From Filobasidium wieringae (lineage: Eukaryota > Basidiomycota > Tremellomycetes > Filobasidiales > Filobasidiaceae), in NCBI GenBank assembly GCA_001600055.1, contig BCIV01000018.1, positions 496,001 to 560,000 on the forward strand: a stretch of 64,000 nucleotides of DNA, written 5' to 3'. A model generated the notes under the pieces. That model saw nothing but the letters and a program-made list of their open reading frames with translations, was not told where the DNA came from and did not search any database. A program made the translations under genes and the position numbers. Positions 1 through 14,400 of the stretch are shown here, in pieces. Every line of letters starts with the position of its first letter. Position 1 is the stretch's first letter.

Positions 1-246
1 CCGCTTTGATCTTCCCGTCCTGCACATCTTCCTTGCTTCCAGCAGCCGCATCAGATCCATCGCTCCATCCGGTTCCCCTGTTGGAATTGAGAAGGAGACC
101 GGTATCTTATTCCCACCTGCTCGGTTCCGATAACGACATTCCAGGCTGGACATACACTGGGTCTAGTCGCGCACACGTTTCTGACCATGGGAGCGGTATT
201 CCTGGAACATTACAGCATAGAGGTTTAATCAAAGATGAATCTCGGT

Positions 247-870
247 CTAGTTCCAACTGTACATTGCTTTGAAGGCTGCGATCATCCCGTCACTGTCCAA
301 TCCGCTTTTGAGGTTCTCTCGGACCGCCGACTGTCGTGATTCACTCGCCTTCTGAACGGCCGCCAGCGTGGTATCCCCGAGAGATACTTCCTTCCAACGT
401 ACTGCCAATGACATTGCCTCCATATAGAGTTTGCGTTCTTTGACCCCCCTCAGACTACCTGGCAGTTTGCTGCGATCAAAGAGGATCCGGTAGATGATGC
501 TGGCCTGTTCTTTGCAGCGGCGAGACTCATCGTCATCTTCCCCAGCTCCTTCTTCCTTGGCACTTTCTTACTCTTCGTCTTCTCCTCCGCTTCCAACGAC
601 CTCTTCTACTACGCCAGCAAGCGCTTTGGCGCGTTTCTGAGTGTTGAATCGAACAGGTTGTGCTGCAATCGACTCGAGCAATCTGGTAAGCCTTATGGAC
701 TCTGAAGCTTGCACTTCAGTACACTGATTCACCCAAATCCTTAACAGAACCGTTTACTGATTCGTAGTTATTCTGAGAGATCCGCGAAGTAAACGACGAC
801 AAGAGGCATTACCTCTTCTATGCTGCGAGCATTCCAGTCACGCCAATAGTCTTGCTCGCGCCTCCTAATC
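247..870 (-). pseudogene. Decayed gene relic, function unknown
   Basis: The minus strand from 682 down to a TAG at 247-249 reads as ordinary coding sequence (a glutamate-rich stretch, then segments such as RRCKEQASIIYRILFDRSKL and KERKLYMEAMSLAVRWKEVS). It is interrupted by one in-frame TAA at 568-570. An acceptor-like TTACCAG lies just upstream of 682. Another coding-like stretch (REQDYWRDWNARSIEE) lies near 790-870, beyond a donor-like GTAAAC. I could find no intron that removes the TAA and keeps the frame. I read this as the 3' part of a gene with a nonsense mutation, or a relic. I do not recognise the family. A real stop within an unrecognised splice variant, or a sequencing error, is also possible. 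Confidence 0.4.
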
Positions 871-879
871 AACAAACAC

Positions 880-2681
880 TTCCCACCGTAATAGCACTGA
901 TGATGTACGTTTCCAGTGCAGTCACACTTTTGTGCCCATTCTTATGACTGACTTAATCGGTACTTATCCAATGAATGGCGCGACTGGCATTCGAGGAATT
1001 GCCAAACTAGAGGTAGTTCGCAACTACTTGGTATGGCATTGGCTTCGGATCGATTCTAATATCATAATAATGGATCGGCATGTCTCCGACAAATTCTATG
1101 TGTTATGCACATATATATCTTTCACCTTTACTCTCTGTACACGTGTCTGCCTTATTAGTTCACCATGGGCTACGATCAGTCTGTATACGAGGTTGAGGTG
1201 ATTTTATAGATACTCCTCGCAGTGCGTATCGCGAAAACAAATTTGACTTGGGTTCTATCACAAATATGCTCATGTTGAATCTAGACAACCAAGTCTTTGC
1301 CAGAGGAATCGCTAGATAGATAGGAAGCTTCCGTTATTATATTTTATCTAGATTGACTCCGCATTCAACCTCTTGAGGTTAAGGATCGTCGGCCACATGG
1401 TTTCGTTTACGTACGCATAGTCAGGAATGAACTCCGCTAGTATTATATGGGGAACGTTTTGGAGATAGAAACGTTAGACCGGTCATACCACAACCGCATC
1501 CTTTCTCAATGTCCGTTTCATGTGCGCGACACGATAATCAATGTGAAAGGTCAGAGCTGCTCTCGCAGACAACTGTCGGATTGTTGCTACGTGACAGTAC
1601 AGGGTATGAAAGAACCTACTTCTTCCTCCTAGTCAACACTGGTGTCAGTAGGTGACGGCTGGCCCAGGCCTCGATCGTCGATATGAAAGTAAAGTAGCAA
1701 CTGAAGTGAAACGCGGATTACGAGCTCGAGTGAAATTGCTGTGCGGCATTTTGCTGTGTGATGCGGATTGTGCGGTGCCTGACATGAACCGATCAGATGC
1801 GCCACATCATCGCATTTCATCAAAATGCCGTAAAAATGAGAACACGAAACTCATTTTGTTCTTGCGCGTCGAGATCTGGGATGGGGTATGCGTTTCGCCT
1901 CAACTAGACCTGCCGCTAGAGATTCTAGAGAGACTGCAGGGTATGAGAGTAGCTGTATTTTCATTGTACATGACTGATGCTGAGATTTTAGAGGTCTACT
2001 CGATGCTGTGTGCTGATCGCTTCTGCTGATCGAGCAGTAGTAGTGTGTGGTCGCCTTCTACATAGCCTTTCTCTGGCTCTCTACCCATTTTCTTCGGTTC
2101 ACGCGCGCGCGCCTGTGGAACCGAGAGCCGCCGCTGCCTTCCTTTCTCTCTCTCGCTGTGCCCTGCCTGCTGCTCGCTGAGCTGCCCCAAGCACGGATCT
2201 CCCAAGCAATACACGCTCTTTCACTCGCTTTTGATCATTGTTGAGCCTCTCCTTGCTTGCTCCCCTCTGCCTCTCACCCACCCAGTCTTGCCAACGACAG
2301 AGGAGTGTACGACGGACGACACGACAACACACTTGATCGACAACTCCACACTCGATAGCTAGACTGATCGAGTGCTGATTGAGATCAACACGGATCAAAG
2401 GGCCGAAGATCGAGAGCCAGTCTTTCAGCAAGAAAAGACGCTTCCACTCTTCCGTCACTCCGACCTTCCCTTCTTTATCCCGACCTTGACGCCCTCTTTT
2501 GATTCTCTGACGACTCGATTTTCTCCTCTACTCACACGACCGTACGAACCTTACCTCGAATACCTCTACCTATCTACGAAATATACACGACCCTCTTTTT
2601 TTGATCACACAAAATCAATCGACAAACACGTACTCGGAAAAAGATAGACATAACTCGACTGATCTCAAGCTCGATATCAAG
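880..2681. other. Intergenic region, AGS1 upstream region
   Basis: No convincing gene. Open frames here (for example 1652-2029) lack any recognisable domain and have no splice continuation. From about 2040 to 2680 the plus strand becomes pyrimidine-rich, with a short CG dinucleotide run near 2101-2113. This fits the promoter and 5' leader of the adjoining glucan synthase gene. No TATA box was assigned. Confidence 0.5.
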
Positions 2682-5600
2682 ATGGCTTCGCGTTCAGGAT
2701 GGACTGCTACGCTCCTCTTCGCTCTCTCGGCGATCATTGGAGTGCAAGGTCATGTTTATAACGAAACGATGGATCCTTGGAACTTGAACAAGAACCAAGG
2801 TAGGTGGTCTTCTCATCTTCTTCGCGACTCCTTTTTACCTGTGCAGGTAGCTCACCGACTGTCTCGATCCATTGAATAGCTGCTACGGACGTTTTGGATT
2901 ATACGACCCAGAGGAGTAACACGACTTATACTCCGAGTCCCGCAAACTGGCGGGTAAGAACCTTCTTCCCCCTTTTTTTCCTCTGACTCCTTCTGACCTG
3001 TTTTACCTCCATAGTCTTTACCCTCCTACACCCTGCTTTTGGACAAATGGTTCGATGGCGCCCCGGATAACAACGATTTCTTCAAGACCCAATTCGAGTG
3101 GGACATCAGCGAGACTCAACTTCGTTATGGAGGAGACGCCAAGGGTTTGATGAACAAGAGAGGTCTGGATTACCTCCAGGGAATGGGAGTCAGGAGTATT
3201 TATATCGCTGGTACCCCTTGGTTGAACATGCCTTGGCAAGCCGATAGTCAGTCCTACTCTTCCTTTTGTGATACCCTCGGAGATAGGGGTTCATGGGCTG
3301 ATCGTTCTTGTCATTGTGCGTTGTGGGGTGAATAGGTTATTCGGCTATCGACTTCACGCTATTTGATCCTCACTTTGGAACTCTGCAAGAGTGGGTCGAT
3401 CTGATCGATGAGCTGCATAGGAGGGATATGTACATTATTGCCGATTTCACCGTTGGAACTATGGGAGACTTTATCGGGTTCAAGGAGTGAGTTTTCGAAT
3501 GACCCTGCTAGCAGTCGGATGGCCACTAACGACTCGTCTTTGTTAGTCACTTGAACTCGTCTACCCCTTTCTCTTTAGACGAGTACGATGCGGAATGGAA
3601 GCTCCCACCTTATGCTCCTTGGGGAATCACCGAGTACCCCGATTTCAAGTTCGATAACAACAACTACAACGAGACCTGTGAATACCCCGTCTTCTGGTTG
3701 GATGATGGTACCATCGTCAACTCCGGAGCTGTCGGTTGTTATCACTCGGAATTCGATCAGTACGGTGATACCGAAGCTTTCGGAGTGTTCCCCGATTGGC
3801 AGCGACAGTTGTCCAAGTTCGCTTCCGTCCAGGATCGATTGAGGGAATGGATGCCGAGTGTCAATGCGAAGCTGCAACATCTCAGTTGTCTGGCGATCGA
3901 GGCTTTGGACTTGGATGGTATTCGAATCGACAAGGCTACTCAGGTCACCGTGGAGGCTTTGGCCGAGTGGTCTGCTCACGTTAGACAATGTGCCTCTGAT
4001 TTGGGAAAGAAGAACTTCTTTATCCCTGGAGAAGTCACCGGAGGAGATACTTTCGGGGCTCTTTATTATGGACGAGGAAGGACTCCCCAACAACACCCCG
4101 ACTTTGCAACCGCCACCGAGATGCAACCGGGAGAGTCTCAGTACTTCTTGCGTGACCAGAACGTCAACTCGCTCGATTCCGCTGCCTTCCATTATTCCAT
4201 CTACCGTTCGCTCTGTCGATTCTTGGGAATGGACGGGAACTTGCAAACCGCTTATGATGTCGATGTCAACTTCATCACCGCTTGGAACCAGATGGTGACT
4301 AGCAACGATTTCCTGAACCCCAACACCTTACAGTTCGATCCCAAGCATATGTACGGAACTACCAACCAGGATGTGTTCAGGTGGCCTTCTTTGACCAACG
4401 GAACTCACAAGAACGCTTTAGGTAACTTCATCACGACCCTCTTGATGCCCGGCATGCCTTTGCTGTGGTATGGAGAGGAGCAAGGAATGTACCTCTTCGA
4501 CAACGGTGCAAGCAATTATCTGTACGGTCGTCAAGCGATGACTGCCACCAAGGCTTGGCAGAGGCACGGTTGCTACAAGATGGGTTCTTCCCAGTACTAC
4601 AACATGCCTTACGACAAGGCTTTGACTGGTTGTGATGACGATTGGAACTCTCTGGATCACTTCGATCCTACCGCCGATGGTCGTCGGTTGGTCAAGCACA
4701 TGAACGAGTTGAGGGCCCATTTCCCTGCGCTACAAGACGGAATGAGTGTGCTTTTGCGAGGAAATTGGACCCATAGGATTCAGCTACCCGGTTCCAACCA
4801 AACTCAGACTGAAGTTGGTCTCTGGACTGTGGAACGTGGTCCTCTGGCTTTCCAGAACAGCAGCGACGGATTCGTTGCCAACGAGGAGCAAAGGGTTTGG
4901 TTGTTGTACACCAACGAAAACTACACAAAGTCCTACGGATCTGACTGTACTCAAGACGGCTGGATTTCAACTCCTTATTCGTACCCGATGACCTTACAGA
5001 ACTTGTTCTGGCCTTATGACACTCACACTCTTGAAGCGTCGCTGGATAATTACTATAACTCGACCACCAGCACTACCGTCAGAGGGTGTTTGCGGAACGT
5101 AAACATGAGTGCATTCGAATTCAAGGCTCTAGTCCCTCAAGCCAACTGGGTCCAGGCTGCGCCCGTTCTCACCCGATTCACGCCAGGACATGACGCTCGA
5201 CTTGTCTCGGACGACAGCAACACCATCAATATCCGTCTCGAATTTGACCAGCCGATGGATTGTGACTCTGTCACAAATGCTATCAGCATTGATGGGAAGT
5301 TTGCCTCGGGAATGACTCCAACCGTTAACGCCAATGCCAATGGTTGTCAGAGTTTCACTCCTACCGAACAGCCAGAGCTCATCGGAGTCGCTCCCTCAGC
5401 ATGGTATTGGGAGGGTACCATTCAGAACGCGCCCGACGGCATTTACGACATCACGATCGGAAGCGCTCGTACTCAGGCGGGTACCGCTGGTACCGCTGCC
5501 GGCTCCACGAGCGGTCTCGACCACGTTCTTGTGCGAAAGGGTACCGCTGCCAACGTCATGGTTTTCCCAGACACCGCTGAATACAGCGACTCGATTCTAA

Positions 5601-8600
5601 GCGAGAGTAGCGGTGTGTACACCATAACTCACGCTGCACCCGGTGCCGATATGTTCAGGTACTCCGCTGACTTTGGTCAGACTTGGACTGATTGGACCGC
5701 TTACGAGGACACGACTACTGCCAATGCTACCTTGTTCGAGGACAAGTGGTGGGATGGTCATCACGTCGAAGTTCAGTACTGGTCGGAGATCTCAGGATCG
5801 GCTGCTACTATCGTACAAGGTGATGCCGGTTGGACTGGTGAACGTCGTTTCCCTCAATTGCTCGCTCGAGGTGTATTCAACCAGTGGGGTTTCGACTCGG
5901 GAACCAAGTCAGCATTGTCAAACGACAAGACTGGTCTTTGGTCCATGCCTTTCATGTCTACCTGGCCCGCTTACATTCAGCTGAACGTATACGGTTACGA
6001 TGACTTCTTCTATGGTGACACCGATGCGGATGGTATTATCGATCGGCTGCCACCCAACGCCCAGTCACCCAATTACCTGAACATTTCGACACCCCCTATG
6101 CCGCATGTGTCATGGACCCTTTACCTTAATGACAAGAGTGGAGAGTGGTACATCATCCCTCGCGGACACTACGTCGCCGCCGTTATTCTCTTTGCTTTGT
6201 TGCTCGCAATTCCTCCTATCACCGCTTTCGCCGCTGCCGCCATCTTCCGATACTCATTCTATGCTATCAAGATCAACAAGTGGGGTGTCAAGCCAAAGGC
6301 TGCCAGCTATTTCCCTCTCGGAAGGGAGAAGAAGGCCGAGTCTGGGGGTGAAATGATGGCTGGTGCCGCCGTCGTCTCGGAAAAGAAGGACAAGCATCCC
6401 GTCAAGCCAATTGGTTGGCCAGAGGTTCCTGGAAAACGACGAAAAGTGCTGATCGCTACGCTCGAGTACGAGATCATCGACTGGAAGCTCAAGGTCAAGA
6501 TTGGAGGATTGGGAGTCATGTCTTCGTTGATGGGTAAAGCCATGAGCGATTGTGATATGATTTGGGTGGTACCAAAGGTCAAGGATATCGAGTACCCTCA
6601 GGGAGATTATGCCGAGCCTATCGAGGTCATCATCTTCGGAGAGCCCTATTTGATTGAGGTTGAAACCCATCAGTTGGACAACATCACCTACGTCATTCTT
6701 GACAGTCCTGTTTTCCGTGCGCAAACCAAGGCCGACCCCTACCCTCAGCGAATGGACGATCTCAGTTCTGCCATTTTCTATTCTACATGGAACCAGGCCA
6801 TTGCCGAGACTATCCGTCGTAACCCTGTTGTCGACATCTACCACATCAACGACTACCACGGTGCTTTGGCTCCTCTCTACCTCTTGCCCAAGATCTTGCC
6901 TACCTGTTTATCACTTCACAACGCCGAGTTCCAAGGTCTTTGGCCATTGCGAACAAAGGATGAGATGAAGGAAGTCTGTGCTGCATTCAACATCCCCAAG
7001 GAAGTCTGTACCAAGTATGTTCAGTTCGGAAACACTTTCAACTTGCTTCATGCGGGAGCCAGTTTCATCAGTCTTCACCAGAAGAGTGTCGGAGTGGCTG
7101 GTGTGTCTGACAAATACGGAAAACGTTCCTGGGCTCGATACCCCGCTTTGTGGACCTTGAAAAACATCGACTCGCTGCCCAACCCCGATCCCACAGATAT
7201 TGCTGCTCTTGACGAGCAACCAATTGCTGTCGACAAGATTCAGGTTGATCAGGAAGCAGAGTCGAAGCGTCCCGAGGATAAACGTCTGGCTCAAGAATGG
7301 GCTGGTCTGAAGCAAGACCCCAACGCTGAGCTATTCGTCTTCGTCGGACGTTGGTCCAAGCAGAAGGGAGTCGACTTGATTGCCGATGTCATGCCTGCTA
7401 TGATGGAAAAGAAGCCAAAGATTCAGCTTATCACCGTTGGACCGGTCATCGATCTTTATGGTCGGTTTGCTGCCGAGAAGCTGGCACGATTGATGGAAAT
7501 CTATCCCGATCGAGTGTTCTCTAAGCCCGAATTTACTTCGTTGCCTCCCTGCTTGTTCAGTGGAGCTGATTTCGCGTTGATCCCCTCTCGTGACGAGCCT
7601 TTCGGTTTGGTCGCCGTCGAGTTCGGACGAAAGGGAGCTCTTGGAGTTGGTTCCAGGCTCGGAGGTTTGGGATTGATGCCTGGTTGGTGGTTCCCTGTCG
7701 AAAGTAGTGCCACTGAGCATATGCTTTCACAATTGACCAAGACTATCAAGTTGGCCTTGCGATCTACTGAGGAAGAACGTGCTATTCTGCGTGCTCGATC
7801 CGCCGTACAACGATTCCCTGTCGTCGAATGGCGTCAGCGTTTGGAGGATTTCCAGAAGAGGAGTATTCACATGAGCCGTTCCTTGGCCGGTGAAAACGCT
7901 TACTATTATGACATGGACTTGACTGGCCCTCAGGGTCTCTATCACCACCAGAACTTGAGTGACGCAAGTCTAGCAGGAGACTGGCGTAACAGTGTGGCTA
8001 CTCTTCCCGATTCGCCAAACCCTAACAACCACCGCGGTTCGATGACGCCTTCTTCTCCTTTAGCTAGTCCTTCATCTCAACAGACTGGTTTCGAAGATCA
8101 GCGTGGAGGCTACCCTGGTCCAGGCGGATACCCTCAAAACAACGGCTATCTCACTGCCGAGGATCCAAACAAACGAGCCAACCGAACGTCAGCAGACTCC
8201 TTCTACGAAGACGATCCAGACAGGAGGTCGGCACAAGGAGCCCAAATCCCGCCTCTTTATTACGATGGCGACCGCAGTCCATCTGCTGACGTCAATCCCG
8301 CTGCGCCTCACAAACCTTCAAAGTTCTTTACCGGAGGTGGTAACGGCTATTCTCCCAACGGACACGACATCTACGAGGACGACGAACAGTCTGAACGTGA
8401 CTCTACCGCTGCCAACTCGTACATCCAGGCTGGTCCTGCTGCGGGTCAGTCATACGATAGCTTCTTGGCTGCTGCCAATAGGCAGATCGCAAAGCAGTCT
8501 AAGGGTACCCGGGATCCGTTCATGGAAAACCGACAAAGCATGGACAGTCAAGGTGGCTTTGGATCGCCCAGCCGACCCTTCACTGCTCATTCCCGTCAAT

Positions 8601-10778
8601 CGTCGTTCGACTCTATTTCGTCTATCATGGATGAGAAGGGTGGATCTTCTCCGCTGAATAAGGCCATTGTCGATTTCACAGACGCGGATGGAGAAGTTGC
8701 ACAAAATTTCGTACAGAGATTGCAAATCCTGTCTGCTGACAACTCTAAGGGAGATCTGTGTATTGAGAAGTTTTTGATGAAGAGTGAAAAGGCTTTCTTC
8801 GACGATGTCAAGAAGGGCCGAATGTCTTGTGAGTTGACATTGTGATACGGCAACGACACGTACTTATTCTCCGTACACAACCTTAGCTATGATGAGCGTG
8901 AAATCATCGCGTGACTCCTTCGTACAATCGAGAGCACCGAGTGAGATTGACGGATATCGACCAGAGTGTGAGTACTATACGTGATATGGCTACGGTCCAG
9001 GACCTGATGAAACTGAATCGCAGTTGTAAACGAATTGCCTTCAGCGCCTTACTCCATGGGTGGTCACGAATCTGCGGATAATCATTATGGCGAGAGCGGC
9101 TATGGAGAGGATCTGCATGACAACCGTCCAGAGGATAAGCCGATGACAAGGGTACAGATGTTCATGCAGAAATCCGTCTTTACCTGGCCATTATACACCA
9201 TCGTTATTTCCATTGGACAACTCCTGTGTGCTGTGAGTAATCTCCTCGGAGAAGGGTTATGCGCATCCCTGACATCCGTTGCTCGGTAGACCTCTTTCCA
9301 ATTGACGCTTTTGACTGGAAGCAACTCTTCCACAAATGTCGACCTGTACATCATTGGAGCCATCTTCTTTGTCGCCTCGATCTTCTGGTATGTCTTGTTC
9401 AGGATGAAGCCCTCCGTCTGGGTTCTGGCTTTGCCTTGGTGCTTGTAAGTCGCTGTCAACTTCTCGGCTCATTGCGAGGTATCTAATCTTTAAGCGGTAT
9501 TTAACAGCTTCGCTATTGCCTTCTTCTTGATCGGTTTGCCTTCCCTGCACGGACCATTCACGCATTCTCACAAGATCGTGACCTCCATTGCTACATGGTT
9601 CTACGCCGTCGCCTCTGCTGCCGGTTTCCTCTTCTTCGGATGCAACTTTGGTGAGGAAGCTGGAGCTGCAACCGAGGTCTGGGTGTTACGAGCTTGTATC
9701 GTACAAGGTCTGCAACAGATCTGGGTTTCCGCCTTGTGGTACTGGGGAGCTCAGATCACCGGACGAGACCCGGACGACTACGTTTCTCCTCGATTCCTCA
9801 TCTACATCGTCTGGCCACTTGCCGTCATGAGTTTGGCATTCGCCTACTCGATGTTCTGGGGATTGCCTGATTACTACCGACAAATCCCACCCTATGTTCC
9901 CAACTTCTTCAAGACCTTGTTCCGAAGACGTTTGGTCATCTGGTTCTTGATCGCCGAGGTTTTGAGGAACTACTGGTTGAGTGCTCCTTATGGTCGAAAC
10001 TGGGCATATTTGTGGAGCAACGTGCAGGTCCCTACTTGGGCCATCGTTGTCATGATCGCCATCTTCTTTGTTGGTGTTTGGGGATTGTTGATGGGTCTCC
10101 TGATCCGTGAGTAACAGAACGAGACCATTTGCGGGGTGATCGAAACTAATCGCGCGGTCATCTCGATTTCAGATTACTCCAAGGTACATTCCTGGCTCTT
10201 GCCCGTGTTCGCCGTCGGTTTGGGTTGCCCAAGATGGTGTCAAATGTGGTGGGGAGTTTCCGGTGTCGGTCTTTACGTACCTTGGGGAGGAGTCGCCGGT
10301 CCATACTTGGGAACTTGTCTCTGGTTGTGGCTCGGTGTGCTCGATGCCATTCAGGGAGTAGGATTGGGAATGATTCTGCTACAGACTCTTTCCCGATTGC
10401 ACGTCTGTGCGACCCTCGCGTTGGCTCAGATGGTCGGTTCGATCGTAGCGATTATTGCTAGGGCGACTGCACCGGATAAGAACGGACCGGGAGGTGTGTT
10501 CCCCAACCCATCGTTGTGGGATATTGGTGGTACTGGGGATAACAACCCGCTTGCTGTGAGTGTGATGTTTCGATTCGACGCGAGATGCTGGGAACTGAAT
10601 GGATCTTGATAATCTTAGGAATGGGCCTTCTGGGTCGCATTGGCTTGTCAGATCATCATTGTTATCGGATACTTCTTCTTCTTCCGAAAGGAACAATTGG
10701 TACGTCCAGTATCGTCTATACCCGCTACCGCGATCGAGTGACTTATACATCCATTCTGTCCTACAGAGCAAACCATAA
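2682..10778 (+). CDS. AGS1: Cell-wall alpha-1,3-glucan synthase
   Basis: Makes the alpha-1,3-glucan of the fungal cell wall at the plasma membrane; in Cryptococcus this polymer anchors the capsule. Exons: 2682-2799, 2880-2953, 3015-3246, 3336-3486, 3547-8828, 8887-8967, 9024-9232, 9290-9444, 9508-10106, 10173-10555, 10619-10699, 10767-10778. These sum to 2458 codons plus stop, about the usual Ags1 length. Domains in order: signal peptide (1-24); extracellular GH13 amylase-like domain with DGIRIDKA near residue 314; membrane segment near 1064-1092; cytosolic starch/glycogen-synthase-like GT5 domain (about 1150-1630) with KIGGLG, GRWSKQKG and SRDEPFGLVAVEFG; Ser/Pro-rich linker; C-terminal multi-spanning domain (about 2030-2458), thought to export the glucan. 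The start is the first ATG of the exon that encodes the signal peptide. Most of the protein lies in one 5.3-kb exon. Confidence 0.96.
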
Positions 10779-11425
10779 TTGGCTTGATCACATCGCTCAA
10801 AACACCCATAGAATACCCTTTACCACGACATGTCTCGAAAATCTCACGATACCAACATAAACACAATCTTTCACGACAAAAAACACCCCCTGCACGACGA
10901 GAAGGGCCGGGTTGGGGCTTTTGGCAAGACGTCGAACGCTTCCCTCCCGTGTATCTATCCTTCTCACTTCCCTCTCTCTTCATACTTTGTTCTCTGGTTC
11001 GACGATTCCGATATATAGACTTGTTTCCTAGCCTTGTATCGATTCCCGAGCTGAATACGATGGTTATTTCGATGTACCTTGATTGTCCAATTGGTGGTCG
11101 TGGATTGGAAAGGATGATGCGATGATGATAGCGTGCTTATCCGAGTTTCACGAAGCGGGAGCCGAGAGCCAAGGGTGAGCAATACGCCGCGTCGGTGCCG
11201 GAATTCGGGCGGGGGACGAGCGATATCGACCGTGAATCGTGAATCGTTTGGATTGGACGCTCGTGCCACAACAGCGACACCGTTTGAGCGGGCACAGGTG
11301 CTCTCACACACTCACATACACACACACCCACACACCTACACTCACATCACATACCACACCACTCTCTCTGACCCGACTCATGTACAGCCTGCGATACCTT
11401 ACAATCACGAAATGACGCCAAGATC
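10779..11425. other. Intergenic region with CA-rich microsatellite
   Basis: Separates the AGS1 stop from the MED13 start on the same strand. It contains an imperfect CA/ACT microsatellite at about 11301-11361 directly upstream of MED13. No further gene is seen. Confidence 0.6.
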
Positions 11426-14400
11426 ATGCCACCAGCGATCACCTTGAACGTCCATAACAACACAACACGGACCGTATCGCTACAACCTATCATCATGCCA
11501 GAAACTCGATCTCGGTCAAACCGACGCAAGATCAGTATTCAAGGTAGCCTCGATCGGTTGTACTACCGTCGATTCATCTTGAGCGGGAATGATGCGGTAC
11601 AGACCAGCAAGGGGAAAGAGAAGGAGCCTACGAGAGGCGTTGCTTCGTTAGCGATACGAGTAAGATCGGAATGGAAAGACGACAGTCATGCGGACGTTTT
11701 CGTTTGGGTCGATCAAACTCTGGAAGATCTGAGTTCCAAGTCGATCTGGTTGTTTAGCTTTATCCAAGGGAAGAATGAGGAATACGCTACGGCGGCGGGT
11801 ATCGATACCTCTGATCTCGTGACCGCGAATGACCGACAGTCCACCAAGCTACCTCTCAACGCCCACGGGTCTATCGACCTACGTATGTTCTTGAATGAAG
11901 ACAAGCATGCCAACTGCCCAACATGTGGACCCAACAAGCCTCTCCGTCATCATCCTCGTCAACCAGGGGATCAAACTGATCTCAAAGACATCTTGGTCGG
12001 CCAAAAGATTCCCCATTTCGCTCAGATATGGAATCGCTTCGGAAACGCTTTGGCGGATCATTTTGCCTGGCAAGAAGGCTGGGCCCCAGAAAGACTGGCC
12101 ATGATCGTTTCGGCAGAAGAACCTCCTGCACCCCGGGTCATTGTCAGGCGGAAGAGATCTACCAAGAAGATAGAGGTCCACTTGATCTTGCTGGATTCGC
12201 ATAGAGGGAAATTACCTATGCCTCCGGAAGACCCTGAACGATGGAATGTGTGGGATCGGGCGGACTCCGGAAAGATCCAGACGCTATGGCCAACGAGGAA
12301 AAGGGCGCTTCATATTCGACGGATTCGAATGAGAGATGATCATTTGGAAAAGATCATACATGACTTTAATCGAGCGATAGGGAGGAAGAGCGCGATGTCT
12401 CTGAAAAGAGAGAAGATATGGGGGTTTCTGTGGTTGCCTGCAGATCAAAGAGAGGTTGGGGTTCCGAAGAAGGGGGATAAGGGTTGGTATTGCGTATGGC
12501 CTCTTTCTTGGCTGGTTACGGACAATATTACTGGCTTGAAACCTGTCCAGTCTGTATCGACTCCAAATCATCTGGATCAGCTTCAGAGGATTGTTCCGTT
12601 CGGTTCTGAGGATGGGATGGGAGATACCTTGGTATTGCTCGATCGATTACGAAAGGGAGATACCAAGACGGACGAAACACAACCTTACCAGAACGAAGAA
12701 GCGAGGATGTGTTCAGACTATCTGCCCGAATTGAAAGACCAAAGTGGACTACCGTCCCTGTCGGAGATGCAGTCCTGGCTGACTTTCGATTCCGCTATGG
12801 ACGATCTGGCTGAAACCCCAGCCGACCCTACACCTCCTTTCCGGTCGGACAACGATCACCTAGCTCCAGTCAACCACGATTCTGTGGATGCCATCTCGAG
12901 TAAAATCTTATCTCCTACTGCAAATCCGACGCCGGTTGGGCAGCGGGAGTGGGAGATGCCAGGATTCTCGATTTATGACCATCAGGATGATGGGGATGGG
13001 GATATGGTCACGGACAACGATTTCGATTTCTTCGATGCGCCTCATGCTCATACTGGGATTTTCGATGGGTTCAGCTACGAAAAGCCTGAAGAGGTGCCTT
13101 TGGTTGTCGCGAATTACAAGGAGCGGGAGGAGAATACGCCTGGCGTTTCATCTGACCATGGCTACGGGGGAGGAATCAAGGAAGATTGGAAGCCTATACA
13201 AGCAGAGTATGATCCAGCTCCTCCCTATATCGAACAAGCTTCAGTTCAGACGGAGGAGGAGGAGGAGCATTTGAATATTGTTTCTCCCATGCAGCAACAG
13301 CAACCCGACTCGGACGAATTCGACGATTTGTTTGGGGATCACGACGAGACGGACAGGGAATCAGTGGCCGATATCGCTGAAGCGCACAACGATGATGTCC
13401 GTTTCATGGAAGTCGACGAAGATTCTGCGTCAATGAACTTGCCGGAATCACCTACTCCGGAGCAGGAGAAGACTCCTTTACTCATCAAGTCTTCATTGCC
13501 GCGGTCGATCCCGGTTCTGCCGAAATGGATACCTCTCGAATACGCCATTGCATCCCCTTTTTTACCGCGGGACACCATCGATCTCGTGTCTACCGATATG
13601 CTGCCGTTGATATTCAAAAGCTCACAAGAGAGCACTTCGCTCAAAAGGTCTAGATCTACTGACCTGGCGGATTTGTATGGAGACGGACTGGTCAAAAATA
13701 GGAAACTATATCGAACGGATCTTCAATCGCAAACCAATCAACGTAAAGTTTCACTACGTCGAGGGTATCATGAGAGTGATCAGGATGACCGATCTCATTC
13801 AGACAGCGAGGAGGATCCATTGAGCGACTTTGAGGACTTTTCCGACATGGAAGATTCGTCGAAGAAGCGCCCTATTTCGAACTCCCGACCGTCTGGACTA
13901 GCAGGGAAGTCCGATAGCTTTGACTTGGGCTCATTCCCATGGGTATCCCTCGAAGCTGTGCTTGATCTTGTTGGATCGGCGACACCTTTAGGGCTGCAGT
14001 TGACTGCCACTGAGATTGATCTGGTCCAATTGGAGGAAGCATACGAACATCTAGAGCCTGCGACTCCCCTGAATTCCAGCATGAAAATCGTAGACTCGGC
14101 TGTCAAACCTAGTTCCCCCGCATCTATGGGATTTCAGAATTGGCTGCTATCTGCAATGCTGGAGGATCCAGACCTTCGAGCCGCAATCACTCAAGAGGGC
14201 CCTCCTGCTCTGACTTCCGGGACGAATGTCTTCCGGCCTGCGTCCCGCATTCGAATGAGGTATCAAGGCAGACCGGTCGAGCTTTCAGCTACTGCTTTCA
14301 AGCTTTGGAAGGAGCTTGGACTGACGCCGTCCTCCGGGCCAAAGGAATCCTCCTTATTCGCGATCTATGACGATAAACACTTGCACCCTTCGGCTGCTGA

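Noticed and set aside
526..571. GTAAGA donor at the relic's stop codon as an intron rescuing the frame
   Set aside because: The only possible acceptors give introns shorter than 50 nt that leave the wrong frame.
1652..2029. 125-codon plus-strand open frame upstream of AGS1
   Set aside because: No domain, no splice partners and no neighbouring exon in frame.
3575..4246. 223-codon minus-strand open frame inside AGS1
   Set aside because: It is the antisense shadow of the GH13 coding region; the sense frame carries the catalytic motifs. The 201-codon frame at 6254-6859 is likewise a shadow.
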